The notes under the pieces: model-generated
Databases searched by the model: none
What the model was told of the DNA's origin: nothing
The model's input: the letters and a program-made list of their open reading frames with translations, nothing else
Origin: Bacteroidota bacterium
GTDB taxonomy: Bacteria > Bacteroidota > Bacteroidia > B-17B0 > Aurantibacillaceae
Length of the DNA: 23,231 nt
Reading direction: 5' to 3'
Assembly (NCBI GenBank): GCA_023433205.1
Contig: JAEZDS010000257.1
Location: 1-23,231, forward strand
In this document: positions 1 to 7,363 of the stretch, one piece after another
Position numbering within the stretch: position 1 is the stretch's first letter
Layout: every line of letters begins with the position of its first letter
Program-made: the position numbers and the translations under genes

Positions 1-42
1 GCAGTGAGCACTTTACCACGGAGGCACGGAGAGGAAGAGGAA
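1..42. repeat. CACGGAG-type intergenic repeat fragment
   Basis: Positions 14-34 read ACCACGGAGGCACGGAGAGG, two tandem CACGGAG units just beyond the 3' end of the DinB-like gene. Short degenerate strings of this kind (CACGGAG, CGCAAAG) are familiar from spacers in many bacterial genomes, Bacteroidota included. No other copy of this variant is in the window, so the call rests on familiarity. A related CGCAAAG-type string lies at 16215-16241. Confidence 0.35.
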
Positions 43-70
43 GAATCCTCGGCATTAGTATTCTCTTCTT

Positions 71-577
71 TCAAAGATACCTTTGCTTAATCACGTTGAG
101 GTGATGAAGCGAATGGCCTGCGATAAGGTAGCCCAAGGCAAGAACCGTGGTTTTACCGTAACTTGTGTTACCGCTGAGGGCGAGGGTGGTATCGCTAAAC
201 GTTTTGAAAAGGGCGGTGGTGGCAAAACGCACAGTCTGGTATTCCTCTAACAGATCTTTCAAGGATCTATTTGACAGGTCGGTGGCGGCCACATACTGGT
301 TCTCGTCAAAAGGCAAAGGTTGCTGTGGGTCTTTGCGCGCGAAGCGTAAAGCCCTGTAAGAAATCACCCGTTCAGTGTCAATCATGTGAAGTACCACCTG
401 TTTTAGTGTCCACTTACCAGGCGCGTAAGCGAAATCGTGTTTAGCAGCAGGAGCTTCAGCGAGTACACGGTTCAGATCCGCCCAGTTCTCGTTCAAAGCC
501 TTAAGCAGATCATTTTCGCTGATAAGCGGAATATACTTTTCGAAGTATTCGGGGTATGATCCTGGTTTGGGGCGCAT
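71..577 (-). CDS. DinB-like four-helix-bundle protein
   Basis: Probable DinB/YfiT-family protein of 168 residues, a helical-bundle fold whose members bind a metal and often act as thiol-dependent S-transferases. The substrate here is unknown. The metal-type histidines are visible: one in an LHMIDTER segment (about residue 64) and two in the C-terminal GHSLHHL motif (about 155 and 159). The frame is open to a TTG at 616, but the ATG at 577 gives MRPKPGSYPEYFEKYI, the usual beginning for this group, so I prefer it. It is the last gene of the minus-strand block, 115 nt after dtd. Two direct repeats and a promoter-like motif lie in that gap, so it may be transcribed on its own. Confidence 0.8.
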   Translation of the reverse strand: MRPKPGSYPEYFEKYIPLISENDLLKALNENWADLNRVLAEAPAAKHDFAYAPGKWTLKQVVLHMIDTERVISYRALRFARKDPQQPLPFDENQYVAATDLSNRSLKDLLEEYQTVRFATTALFKTFSDTTLALSGNTSYGKTTVLALGYLIAGHSLHHLNVIKQRYL

Positions 578-596
578 AACAGCTTTTATTTTAGAG

Positions 597-630
597 ATTT
601 TACCGGCCTTGCTCAATAATTTTACCGGCC
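597..630 (-). repeat. Tandem 12-nt direct repeat upstream of the DinB-like gene
   Basis: ATTTTACCGGCC occurs at 597-608 and again at 619-630, a spacing of 22 bp or about two helical turns. A promoter-like string (TAAACTTTG on the minus strand, 630-638) abuts the outer copy. If the gene starts at the ATG at 577, both copies lie in its 5' leader. This is the layout expected of a regulator site, but no regulator is identified. Confidence 0.35.
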
Positions 631-691
631 AAAGTTTAAAGGTATAAAAACTTTTACTGAAGACTAATGCTTAGTGGATTGCAGACCCTGC

Positions 692-1144
692 TTACTCCCG
701 CGTTTTACTGTCAATCAAAATAGTTACAGGACCATCATTACAAAGGTTTACCTGCATATCGGCGCCAAATTCACCAGTTTTACAGGCAAGTGGCAGCAGT
801 TTATTGAGCCTGGCTATAAATTCTTCGTACAGAGGAACTGCCACAGCGGGTGGGGCGGAGTCTGCAAAAGAAGGCCGGTTGCCTTTTCTGGTAGAGGCAA
901 AAAGTGTAAACTGACTTACAACAAGAATTTCGCCGCCAGCCTGCAACGCGTCGAGGTTCATTTTGCCCTCTTCATCAGAAAATACGCGCAGGTGAATTAG
1001 CTTCTGAGTTAACCATTCAAGATCTTCCTGGTTGTCGTTATGAGTGATTCCCACAAAAACAAGCAGGCCTTTATTGATAGCGCTGTGCAACTTTCCGTCT
1101 ATTTCAACCGAAGCCTGTTTAACCCGCTGAATGAGGAGTCGCAT
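692..1144 (-). CDS. dtd: D-aminoacyl-tRNA deacylase (D-Tyr-tRNA deacylase)
   Basis: Cytoplasmic proofreading enzyme that hydrolyses D-amino acids, and also mischarged Gly, from tRNA. The 150-residue length is typical of bacterial DTD. Both diagnostic motifs are present: SQFTLFA followed by KGNRPSF in the middle, and NDGPVTI near the C-terminus, which carries the cross-subunit Gly-cisPro dipeptide that rejects L-amino acids. The N-terminus, MRLLIQRVKQASVEIDG, is also characteristic. The ATG start lies 9 nt after the crotonase-family stop, so the two are almost certainly co-transcribed. Nothing looks degenerate. Confidence 0.96.
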   Translation of the reverse strand: MRLLIQRVKQASVEIDGKLHSAINKGLLVFVGITHNDNQEDLEWLTQKLIHLRVFSDEEGKMNLDALQAGGEILVVSQFTLFASTRKGNRPSFADSAPPAVAVPLYEEFIARLNKLLPLACKTGEFGADMQVNLCNDGPVTILIDSKTRE

Positions 1145-1153
1145 CGGCGATGA

Positions 1154-1912
1154 TCAGGATTTTTGTTTGAATTTTTTAATGGCATTCACGGTAAAATCGC
1201 TTAGTACCAGCTTTCCGCTCATGCCCGCCCTTTCCGCAAGAAGTGTATCCCAATGTTCTGTGCCCTGCCACATTACTTTTTTGAGCATACTCATGGCTTC
1301 GGGGTTACTTTGTGAGAGCTGTTGCGCAAGCGCCTGAATGGCTGTATCCATTGCCGCAACATCGCCATGCACCTCGCTGAAAAGACCTTTCTCTTTAGCC
1401 CAGGCAGCATTTTGCCAGGCAGTGGCATTGATGGTGAGCTGACAAAAAGCTGAGGTGCCAACTTTACGTTCTACAGCGGGCCCAACCACAAAAGGCCCAA
1501 TACCAACAGCCAGTTCACTTAATTTGATGGAAGCCTCCTCTGTGGCAAAAGTGTAATCAGCCGCCGAAGCAATTCCTACGCCACCTCCCACTGCTTTACC
1601 CTGAACCCTTGCGATAATAAATTTTGGCGCCTTGCGCATGGCATTGATAACATTGGCGAATCCGGAGAAAAATTTTAGTCCGGTACCGGTATCTTTAATA
1701 CTGATAAGTTCATCAAAGCTGGCACCCGCACAAAATGCTTTTTCACCCGCGCTCTGGAGAATGATAACCTTCACCTCGTTGTCTTTTCCCAGTTTTTCAA
1801 CTTCCCCTGCCAGATTGCTTAGCTGTGTGCCAGGCATGGCATTACTCTGGGGGTGAAAAAAAGTGATTGTCCCTATGCCGTTTTTGATCTCAGAACGAAC
1901 AAATGCTTCCAT
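1154..1912 (-). CDS. Enoyl-CoA hydratase/isomerase (crotonase) family protein
   Basis: Crotonase-fold protein of 252 residues acting on an acyl-CoA thioester. The oxyanion-hole elements are visible: EKAFCAGASFDEL (residues 57-69) and GKAVGGGVGIASA (105-117). By eye alignment to classical enoyl-CoA hydratase, the second catalytic glutamate is kept (Glu133, in KLSEL), but the first, normally in GGGCEL, is Gly113. That argues against a standard 2-enoyl-CoA hydratase and for an isomerase, a hydrolase or another crotonase chemistry. It starts 39 nt after the E2 gene and is followed at 9 nt by dtd, so it probably belongs to the pdhA-pdhC transcript. The substrate cannot be told from sequence. Confidence 0.85.
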   Translation of the reverse strand: MEAFVRSEIKNGIGTITFFHPQSNAMPGTQLSNLAGEVEKLGKDNEVKVIILQSAGEKAFCAGASFDELISIKDTGTGLKFFSGFANVINAMRKAPKFIIARVQGKAVGGGVGIASAADYTFATEEASIKLSELAVGIGPFVVGPAVERKVGTSAFCQLTINATAWQNAAWAKEKGLFSEVHGDVAAMDTAIQALAQQLSQSNPEAMSMLKKVMWQGTEHWDTLLAERAGMSGKLVLSDFTVNAIKKFKQKS

Positions 1913-1951
1913 AAATATTTTGTTAGCGACAGCAAAAAAACCGCCGTTGTG

Positions 1952-3574
1952 TTAAACGAGAATTGTAACCGGATTTTCGATAAAGATCTTCAGGGTCTGC
2001 AAAAACGCTGCTCCTGTTGCCCCATCTACCGTTCGGTGATCGCAGGCAAGGGTCAGTTTCATAACGTTACCGGGAACAACAGCATTGTTTTTTACCACAG
2101 GCACCTGTCTGATTGCGCCCACCGAAAGGATACACGATTCAGGTGAGTTAATGATAGAGGTAAATGATTCAATACCAAACATACCGAGGTTTGAAACGGT
2201 AAATGTATTTCCTTCCCAGTCAGAAGGCTGCAGTTTTTTATCACGTGCGCGTTTGCTCAGGTCTTTAACCTCTCCGCTGATCTGTGACAGGCTTTTCTGG
2301 TCGGCAAATCTTATCACAGGAACAAGAAGACCATCCTCCACGGCTACCGCTACTCCAATATGTATGTGTTCGTAACGTCTTATTTTATCGCCCATCCACG
2401 AAGTGTTCACCTGCGGGTGTTTGCGCAGTGCCGCAGCGCAGGCTCTGATCACAAGATCGTTAAATGATATTTTGGTATCGGGCATTTCATTCATTGCCTT
2501 GCGGGCGGCCATCGCGTTATCCATATCTACCTCAATGTTGAGGTAAAAGTGAGGCGCGCCATTTTTACTTTCAAGTAAACGGCGTGCAATGGTTTTACGC
2601 ATTTGTGAGATTGGTTCGTCGCTGTACGATTCGCGGCCTGGTGTTGCAGCAGATTGCGCAGCACTTTTCTTTTTTTCTTCCGGCGAATAATTCTCAATAT
2701 CAGCCCTTATGATGCGGCCATTATCTCCGCTGCCTTTTATGTCGCTGAGGTCAATGCCTTTTTCTTTCGCGAGGGCTTTGGCCAGTGGAGAAGCTTTAAT
2801 TCGCTTGTCATCGCCGGATTCGTCTTGTGATGTTTGTTTATCCTCTGTTTGTTTTTCAGACTTTGCTTCAGATTTTTTAGATTCCTGTTTTTGTGGTGCA
2901 GACTTTTCCTTTTTCTGATCAGCAGCTTCAAGAATAGCTTCAACATCTTCACCGCCCTTGCCCAGAATTGCCAGCACACTGTCAACCGCAGCGCCTTTGC
3001 CTTCTTCAACACCCTGGTAAATAAGCACACCGTCCTGAAAACTTTCAAATTCCATGGTGGCCTTGTCGGTTTCGATGTCTGCCAGCAGTTCTCCGCTCTT
3101 TACTTTGTCGCCTACTTTTTTGTGCCATTTGGCCACCACACCTTCCGACATGGTATCGCTTAGTTTGGGCATACGAACCACTTCTACACCGGCGGGAATA
3201 GCGGCGGTCTTTTTGTCAGAGCTGTCTTCACTTTTGCCGTTTGGCTTGGATCCCTCCTTTTTTGTATCCTTTGTTTTTTCTTTCTCGGGTGAGGGTTTTT
3301 CGCCGTTTTCATTTAACAGCTCAGAAATATCCTCTCCCTGTTTGCCGAGAATAGCGATAATACTGTCAACAGGTACCGCCTGTTTTTCCTCCACGCCAAT
3401 ATGAAGTAAAACGCCGTCCTGAAAGGATTCAAATTCCATCGTGGCTTTGTCGGTTTCAATATCGGCAAGCACTTCACCGCTTTTGACTTTATCGCCAACT
3501 TTTTTATGCCATTTAGCGATCACACCATCTGTCATGGTATCACTCAGCTTGGGCATGCGTACTACTTCTGCCAT
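1952..3574 (-). CDS. pdhC: Pyruvate dehydrogenase E2, dihydrolipoamide acetyltransferase
   Basis: Core subunit of the pyruvate dehydrogenase complex, moving the acetyl group from lipoyl arms to CoA. The 540 residues hold two lipoyl domains (about 3-83 and 131-211) with lipoylation lysines in ETDKATMEF (Lys43, Lys171). A charged linker follows, then a peripheral subunit-binding domain (about 258-296, IKASPLAKALAKEKGIDL) and the catalytic domain (about 320-540) with the active-site motif DHRTVDGA (His513, Asp517). The two lipoyl domains are about 80% identical by eye, which suggests a fairly recent duplication. It lies 86 nt after the E1-alpha gene. E1-beta and E3 are not in the window, as is common in Bacteroidota where these subunits are scattered. 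Confidence 0.97.
   Translation of the reverse strand: MAEVVRMPKLSDTMTDGVIAKWHKKVGDKVKSGEVLADIETDKATMEFESFQDGVLLHIGVEEKQAVPVDSIIAILGKQGEDISELLNENGEKPSPEKEKTKDTKKEGSKPNGKSEDSSDKKTAAIPAGVEVVRMPKLSDTMSEGVVAKWHKKVGDKVKSGELLADIETDKATMEFESFQDGVLIYQGVEEGKGAAVDSVLAILGKGGEDVEAILEAADQKKEKSAPQKQESKKSEAKSEKQTEDKQTSQDESGDDKRIKASPLAKALAKEKGIDLSDIKGSGDNGRIIRADIENYSPEEKKKSAAQSAATPGRESYSDEPISQMRKTIARRLLESKNGAPHFYLNIEVDMDNAMAARKAMNEMPDTKISFNDLVIRACAAALRKHPQVNTSWMGDKIRRYEHIHIGVAVAVEDGLLVPVIRFADQKSLSQISGEVKDLSKRARDKKLQPSDWEGNTFTVSNLGMFGIESFTSIINSPESCILSVGAIRQVPVVKNNAVVPGNVMKLTLACDHRTVDGATGAAFLQTLKIFIENPVTILV
2933..3571 (-). repeat. Tandem lipoyl-domain duplication inside pdhC
   Basis: The segments encoding E2 residues about 3-83 and 131-211 (roughly 3571-3320 and 3184-2933) are direct repeats. 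Both begin VVRMPKLSDTM and share KWHKKVGDKVKSGE and ETDKATMEFESFQDGV. About 16 of 81 residues differ by eye. A Lys/Glu/Ser-rich linker of about 45 residues separates them. This is internal domain duplication and not a mobile repeat. Confidence 0.85.
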
Positions 3575-3660
3575 TTGATTCTGAAATGTTGGTTCTTATT
3601 AATTGTGGTCTGCTGTCTGGTGTGAACCCTGAGGCTGACTGGCAATTTTAAAATACTTTT

Positions 3661-4680
3661 TTATTCAATAATAAAAGGATAACCCTCTTCTGCGTACACA
3701 TCCTTGTACAGTTCGTCTGCTTCAGGGTAGGGGCTTTCTTCTGCGAACTGAACTGATTCGGCCACCAGTGCTTTTACGCGCTCTTCAATCTCCTCAACAC
3801 CCTTCTCATCAATCCATTTGTTCTTTTTAAGAGTGGCAAGTACTTTTTCAATGGGGTCCTGCTCCTGGTATTGTTTAACTTCGTCTTTGGTGCGGTAGGT
3901 CTGAGCGTCGCTCATGCTGTGCCCTTTATAACGGTAGGTTTTCATTTCAAGGAAAGTAGGACCATCGCCACGTCGGGCGCGGGCAACAGCCTCTTCCATT
4001 GCCTCATGTACAGCTTCAACACTTAAACCATCAACCGCCTTGCTTGGCATGTCGTAAGCCAGACCTAGTTTCCACAGGTCATGCACATTACTTGTACGTG
4101 CAACCGAGGTCCCCATGGCGTACATGTTGTTCTCAACTATAAAAATCACCGGCAGCTTCCAGGTCATTGCCATGTTAAAAGCTTCGTGTAATGCACCCTG
4201 TCTTACAGCGCCATCGCCCATTGAGCACACGCACACATTGTCAGTGCCAAGGTATTTCTCAGCAAAGGCGATTCCCGCGCCAAGGGGTATCTGTCCGCCA
4301 ACGATGCCATGTCCACCCAAAAAGTTCACCTCTTTGCTGAACATGTGCATGCTGCCGCCTTTTCCTTTACTGCAGCCGGTGATCCTGGCGTACATTTCGG
4401 CCATGATGTATTTTGGATGCAGTCCCAGCCCTATCGGATGGGCATGATCGCGGTAAGCAGTAATGTGTTTATCTTCCTTTTTGGTAGCGCTCACCGTGCC
4501 TGCCACAATAGCTTCCTGCCCGATATAGAGGTGACAGAAGCCTTTATTTTTTTGCTGAACGTATAACTGGCCGGTCTTTTCTTCGAATTTTCTCATCAGA
4601 AGCATAGACTCGTACCACTTAAGGTACTGTTCTTTGGTGAATTTCAGTTTCTTTTCGCTTGCAGTCCTGGCCATTACCAT
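3661..4680 (-). CDS. pdhA: Pyruvate dehydrogenase E1 component, alpha subunit
   Basis: Thiamine-diphosphate-dependent decarboxylase subunit that, with E1-beta, oxidatively decarboxylates pyruvate and acetylates the E2 lipoyl arms. In the 339-residue protein the ThDP/Mg motif runs from GDGAVRQGALHEAF (GDG at about 155) to VENN (184-185). HLYIGQEAIVAG, GGSMHMFS and the YRYKGHSMSDAQTYR loop are also characteristic. The frame stays open upstream to 4845, but that extension has no homology-like content, runs through a promoter candidate and overlaps the divergent epimerase start. I therefore start at the ATG at 4680 (ATG 4674 is equally possible). pdhC follows 86 nt downstream. Confidence 0.95.
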   Translation of the reverse strand: MVMARTASEKKLKFTKEQYLKWYESMLLMRKFEEKTGQLYVQQKNKGFCHLYIGQEAIVAGTVSATKKEDKHITAYRDHAHPIGLGLHPKYIMAEMYARITGCSKGKGGSMHMFSKEVNFLGGHGIVGGQIPLGAGIAFAEKYLGTDNVCVCSMGDGAVRQGALHEAFNMAMTWKLPVIFIVENNMYAMGTSVARTSNVHDLWKLGLAYDMPSKAVDGLSVEAVHEAMEEAVARARRGDGPTFLEMKTYRYKGHSMSDAQTYRTKDEVKQYQEQDPIEKVLATLKKNKWIDEKGVEEIEERVKALVAESVQFAEESPYPEADELYKDVYAEEGYPFIIE

Positions 4681-4778
4681 AATAATATAAAGGGACAAAA
4701 ATAGCAGAAAATTATATAACGAACGAGATAATGGCTTCGCTAAGGATTGCAGGCTGTTTGTGGACAATTCGATGCTTA

Positions 4779-4811
4779 CAAATAAATAAAACTGATAAAA
4801 AACCTTGCAAA
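4779..4811 (-). promoter_or_regulatory. Candidate Bacteroidota promoter for pdhA
   Basis: On the minus strand TTTG (4811-4808) is followed after 21 nt by TTTATTTG (4786-4779). That is 7 of 8 matches to the TAnnTTTG -7 element at the usual spacing. The predicted start of transcription would leave a leader of roughly 95 nt before the pdhA ATG at 4680. It also lies inside the longer open frame, which supports the shorter pdhA start. Confidence 0.5.
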
Positions 4812-4839
4812 AAAACCCGATTTTTAGGGCAGCAGAATT

Positions 4840-5877
4840 ATGCAATTAGTTTATCGCCCATACGAGCTGTTGTTTGTGCATCCCTTCGGGGTTTCGTCAA
4901 ATACCAGGACCAGCACAACAAGCGTATTCATCAGGCTAAGCAGTAATGGTGTACAGGGATTTGGCGAGGCCTGTTTGCCTGTATATCTTGGTGAAGACCT
5001 GGCATCCTGCACAGAATTTCTGCAAAAATGCGCCGCGGTTTTAAAGAAGTTCAATGGCAGTGAAGCTATTCCGGATATAATGCAGGCTCTTGACGATCTG
5101 GACGAAAATAACAACGCTGCAAAGGCTGCTATAGATATAGCTTTACACGATCTTCATGCCAAAATGCTGAATGTTCCGGTTTACGAGATGCTGGGACTGC
5201 CCCGGCTTCCGCCGCAGAACACCTCTTTTACCATTGCCCTGGATAGTGCTGACAAACTCGCGCAGAAGATCATTGAAGCCGATGATTATGCTATCCTCAA
5301 AATAAAAGCCGGAACAGCCGACGATAAAAAACTGATAAGACAAATACGAAAGATCACCTATAAACCTTTATATGTGGATGTAAACCAGGGCTGGCGCGAT
5401 AAGCACATGGTTATTGATATGCTGAGCTGGATGAAAGAGCAGGGTGTTCTGCTGGTTGAGCAACCCATGCCGCTGGGAATGGATGAAGAAATGGCCTGGG
5501 TAACTGAAAAAAGTCCATTGCCTGTGATAGCCGACGAACGGGTAAAAAGGCTCACTGACCTTCAAAATATTAAGGGGGTGTATTCAGGCATCAACATAAA
5601 ACTGATGAAATCAACGGGCATCTATGAGGCACTTCAGATGATTGACCTTGCTAAAAAACTTGAGCTGAAAATAATGCTTGGCTGCATGTCCGAAAGTTCG
5701 TGCGGAACAGCCGCAATGAGCCACCTTCTGGCACACGCCGACTTTATAGACCTAGACGCCCCTGTGCTTTACCGAAACGATCCCTTCGGCGGCCAGTTAT
5801 ACCAGCATGGTAAAATTCAGACACCGGCCACGTCGGGCATTGGTATATGCGCGCCAGCTCAATTTTTCCCCGAATGA
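4840..5877 (+). CDS. Dipeptide (L-Ala-D/L-Glu) epimerase, enolase superfamily
   Basis: Mandelate-racemase/muconate-lactonizing-type enzyme of 345 residues, most like the L-Ala-D/L-Glu epimerases that recycle murein peptides in the cytoplasm. Visible catalytic set: KxK in AILKIKAG (Lys154, Lys156); metal ligands Asp180 (YVDVNQGW), Glu207 (VEQPM) and Asp232 (ADERV); the second-face lysine in NIKLMKSTGI (Lys254); and the specificity DxD in FIDLDAP (304-306), which grips the dipeptide amino group. The capping domain is N-terminal. It is transcribed divergently from pdhA with about 160 nt between the starts. Specificity among dipeptides (Ala-Glu against others) is inferred from the DxD signature. 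Confidence 0.88.
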   Translation: MQLVYRPYELLFVHPFGVSSNTRTSTTSVFIRLSSNGVQGFGEACLPVYLGEDLASCTEFLQKCAAVLKKFNGSEAIPDIMQALDDLDENNNAAKAAIDIALHDLHAKMLNVPVYEMLGLPRLPPQNTSFTIALDSADKLAQKIIEADDYAILKIKAGTADDKKLIRQIRKITYKPLYVDVNQGWRDKHMVIDMLSWMKEQGVLLVEQPMPLGMDEEMAWVTEKSPLPVIADERVKRLTDLQNIKGVYSGINIKLMKSTGIYEALQMIDLAKKLELKIMLGCMSESSCGTAAMSHLLAHADFIDLDAPVLYRNDPFGGQLYQHGKIQTPATSGIGICAPAQFFPE

Positions 5878-5929
5878 TCATAAACAAAGGAAAAGCCCCG
5901 ATCTTACTGGCCGCCTTCGCAAATAATTT

Positions 5930-5937
5930 TACTTTTG
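5930..5937 (+). promoter_or_regulatory. Candidate -7 element before the O-acetyltransferase operon
   Basis: TACTTTTG matches TAnnTTTG exactly and lies 13 nt upstream of the ATG at 5951, so the leader would be very short. The matching -33 position reads ACTG, a poor fit to TTTG, so the promoter is incomplete. Confidence 0.35.
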
Positions 5938-5950
5938 TGTCACCAATTTT

Positions 5951-7363
5951 ATGGTCTTCAGCGGCATAACCTTTCTAATTTATTTCTTACCGGTTTTTTT
6001 ACTGATCTACCACCTGGCACCGCACAGACTTAAGAACGCGGTGATCTTAACAGCCAGTGTGATCTTTTATAGCTGGGGCGGGCCCCGGTTTGTGTTTGTT
6101 ATTCTTGGCACCACTTTTCTTGATTTCTGGCTCGTAAATGCCATGCACAATCAAAAGTCAGACTCCGCAAAACGCAAATTCCTGGTGCTGTCGCTTTGTC
6201 TGAACCTTGGTCTTCTGTTCTATTTTAAATACTGCAACTTTTTTATAGATAATATCAATGCTCTTTTTGGCAGCGACATCAAATGGCTGCGTGTGGCACT
6301 GCCAATTGGCATCTCATTTTACACCTTTGAAAGTTTAACCTATGTAATTGATGTGTATCGCGGTGTACACAAACCGCTGCGCAATTCCTGGCATTACCAG
6401 ACCTATATTTTGTTGTTCCCCAAACTCATTGCCGGACCAATAGTACGCTATCATGATATAGCCGACCAGATCACAGACCGTACAAAAAATTATACCACGG
6501 AAATAAAACTCAGCGGTTTTCTTATTTTCTGTCTGGGACTGGCTAAAAAAGCTGTGCTTGCCAACACACTTGGTATGCAGGCCGATGCGGTGTATAATCT
6601 GCCTGTTACCGAGATGGATACTTACACAGCCTGGGTAGGAGCGATCGCCTATACTTTCCAGATCTACTTCGATTTTAGCGGCTACAGCGATATGGCTATA
6701 GGCCTGGGTAAAATGATGGGGTTCCGTTTGCCGGAGAATTTCAGGAATCCATATACATCTGCAAGCATCACCGAGTTCTGGCGGAGATGGCACATAACAC
6801 TGGGCGTATGGATGAAAAACTACCTGTACATTCCACTGGGAGGCAACCAGGTTTCCAACACAAAGTTATACCGTAATCTGCTTATTGTGTTCCTTTTTTC
6901 AGGATTGTGGCATGGTGCCAGCTGGAACTTTGTGTTGTGGGGGGCTTATCACGGTCTGTTTCTGGTGCTGGAGCGTCTTTTTTTGCTGAGGATTTATAAG
7001 AAAGCCGGAAAGTGGATCTCTATTCCTCTCACATTTGTAGTGATAGTTACCGGATGGGTGTTGTTCCGTAACGAGGACATAAGTTATGCCGTGGCGGCTA
7101 TTGCCCGCATGTACAGTTTCGAGTTTTTTGACGCTGCCTTTGTGGTAAACAACGATTTTGTTTTTATGGCGATGCTGGCCGCAGTAGTTTCCTTTTTTGT
7201 ACTGCTGCCCGGCGGGCAAAAATTTCAGGACAAACTTTATGGTGAAGAATTTGTGTTAAGAAGGCAGTGGCTGGCTGCCGGGCTGAGTGTGGTGCTTTTT
7301 TACCTGGCCCTGAGTTTTATCACAGCCCTTGATTTTAATCCTTTTATCTACTTCAGGTTCTGA
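5951..7363 (+). CDS. MBOAT-family O-acyltransferase (AlgI-like)
   Basis: Polytopic inner-membrane protein of 470 residues that, in the AlgI family, takes acetyl from a cytoplasmic donor and hands it across the membrane for O-acetylation of an exported polysaccharide. The family hallmarks are clear: the N-terminus MVFSGITFLIYFLPVF; FPKLIAGPIVRYHD (about 156-169); QIYFDFSGYSDMAIGLG; the EFWRRWHITLGVWMKNYLYI motif; and the catalytic His321 in GLWHGASWNF, at nearly the same number as in Pseudomonas AlgI. About ten hydrophobic segments are evident. Its stop overlaps the start of the next gene (TGATG), so the two are translationally coupled. No polymerase or glycosyltransferase lies nearby, so the acetylated glycan is unknown. 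Confidence 0.93.
   Translation: MVFSGITFLIYFLPVFLLIYHLAPHRLKNAVILTASVIFYSWGGPRFVFVILGTTFLDFWLVNAMHNQKSDSAKRKFLVLSLCLNLGLLFYFKYCNFFIDNINALFGSDIKWLRVALPIGISFYTFESLTYVIDVYRGVHKPLRNSWHYQTYILLFPKLIAGPIVRYHDIADQITDRTKNYTTEIKLSGFLIFCLGLAKKAVLANTLGMQADAVYNLPVTEMDTYTAWVGAIAYTFQIYFDFSGYSDMAIGLGKMMGFRLPENFRNPYTSASITEFWRRWHITLGVWMKNYLYIPLGGNQVSNTKLYRNLLIVFLFSGLWHGASWNFVLWGAYHGLFLVLERLFLLRIYKKAGKWISIPLTFVVIVTGWVLFRNEDISYAVAAIARMYSFEFFDAAFVVNNDFVFMAMLAAVVSFFVLLPGGQKFQDKLYGEEFVLRRQWLAAGLSVVLFYLALSFITALDFNPFIYFRF

Noticed and set aside
1952..4680. Branched-chain 2-oxoacid dehydrogenase instead of pyruvate dehydrogenase
   Set aside because: The E1-alpha length and motifs and the double-lipoyl E2 with ETDKATMEF and DHRTVDGA fit the pyruvate enzymes of Bacteroidota better, though E1-beta is not here to confirm it.
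4681..4845. Extension of the E1-alpha reading frame by 55 codons
   Set aside because: The extra residues are unlike E1-alpha N-termini, a promoter candidate lies within them, and they would overlap the divergent epimerase start.
6335..6793. 152-codon minus-strand ORF inside the MBOAT gene
   Set aside because: Antisense to a well-supported gene with the catalytic motifs of its family; no independent support.
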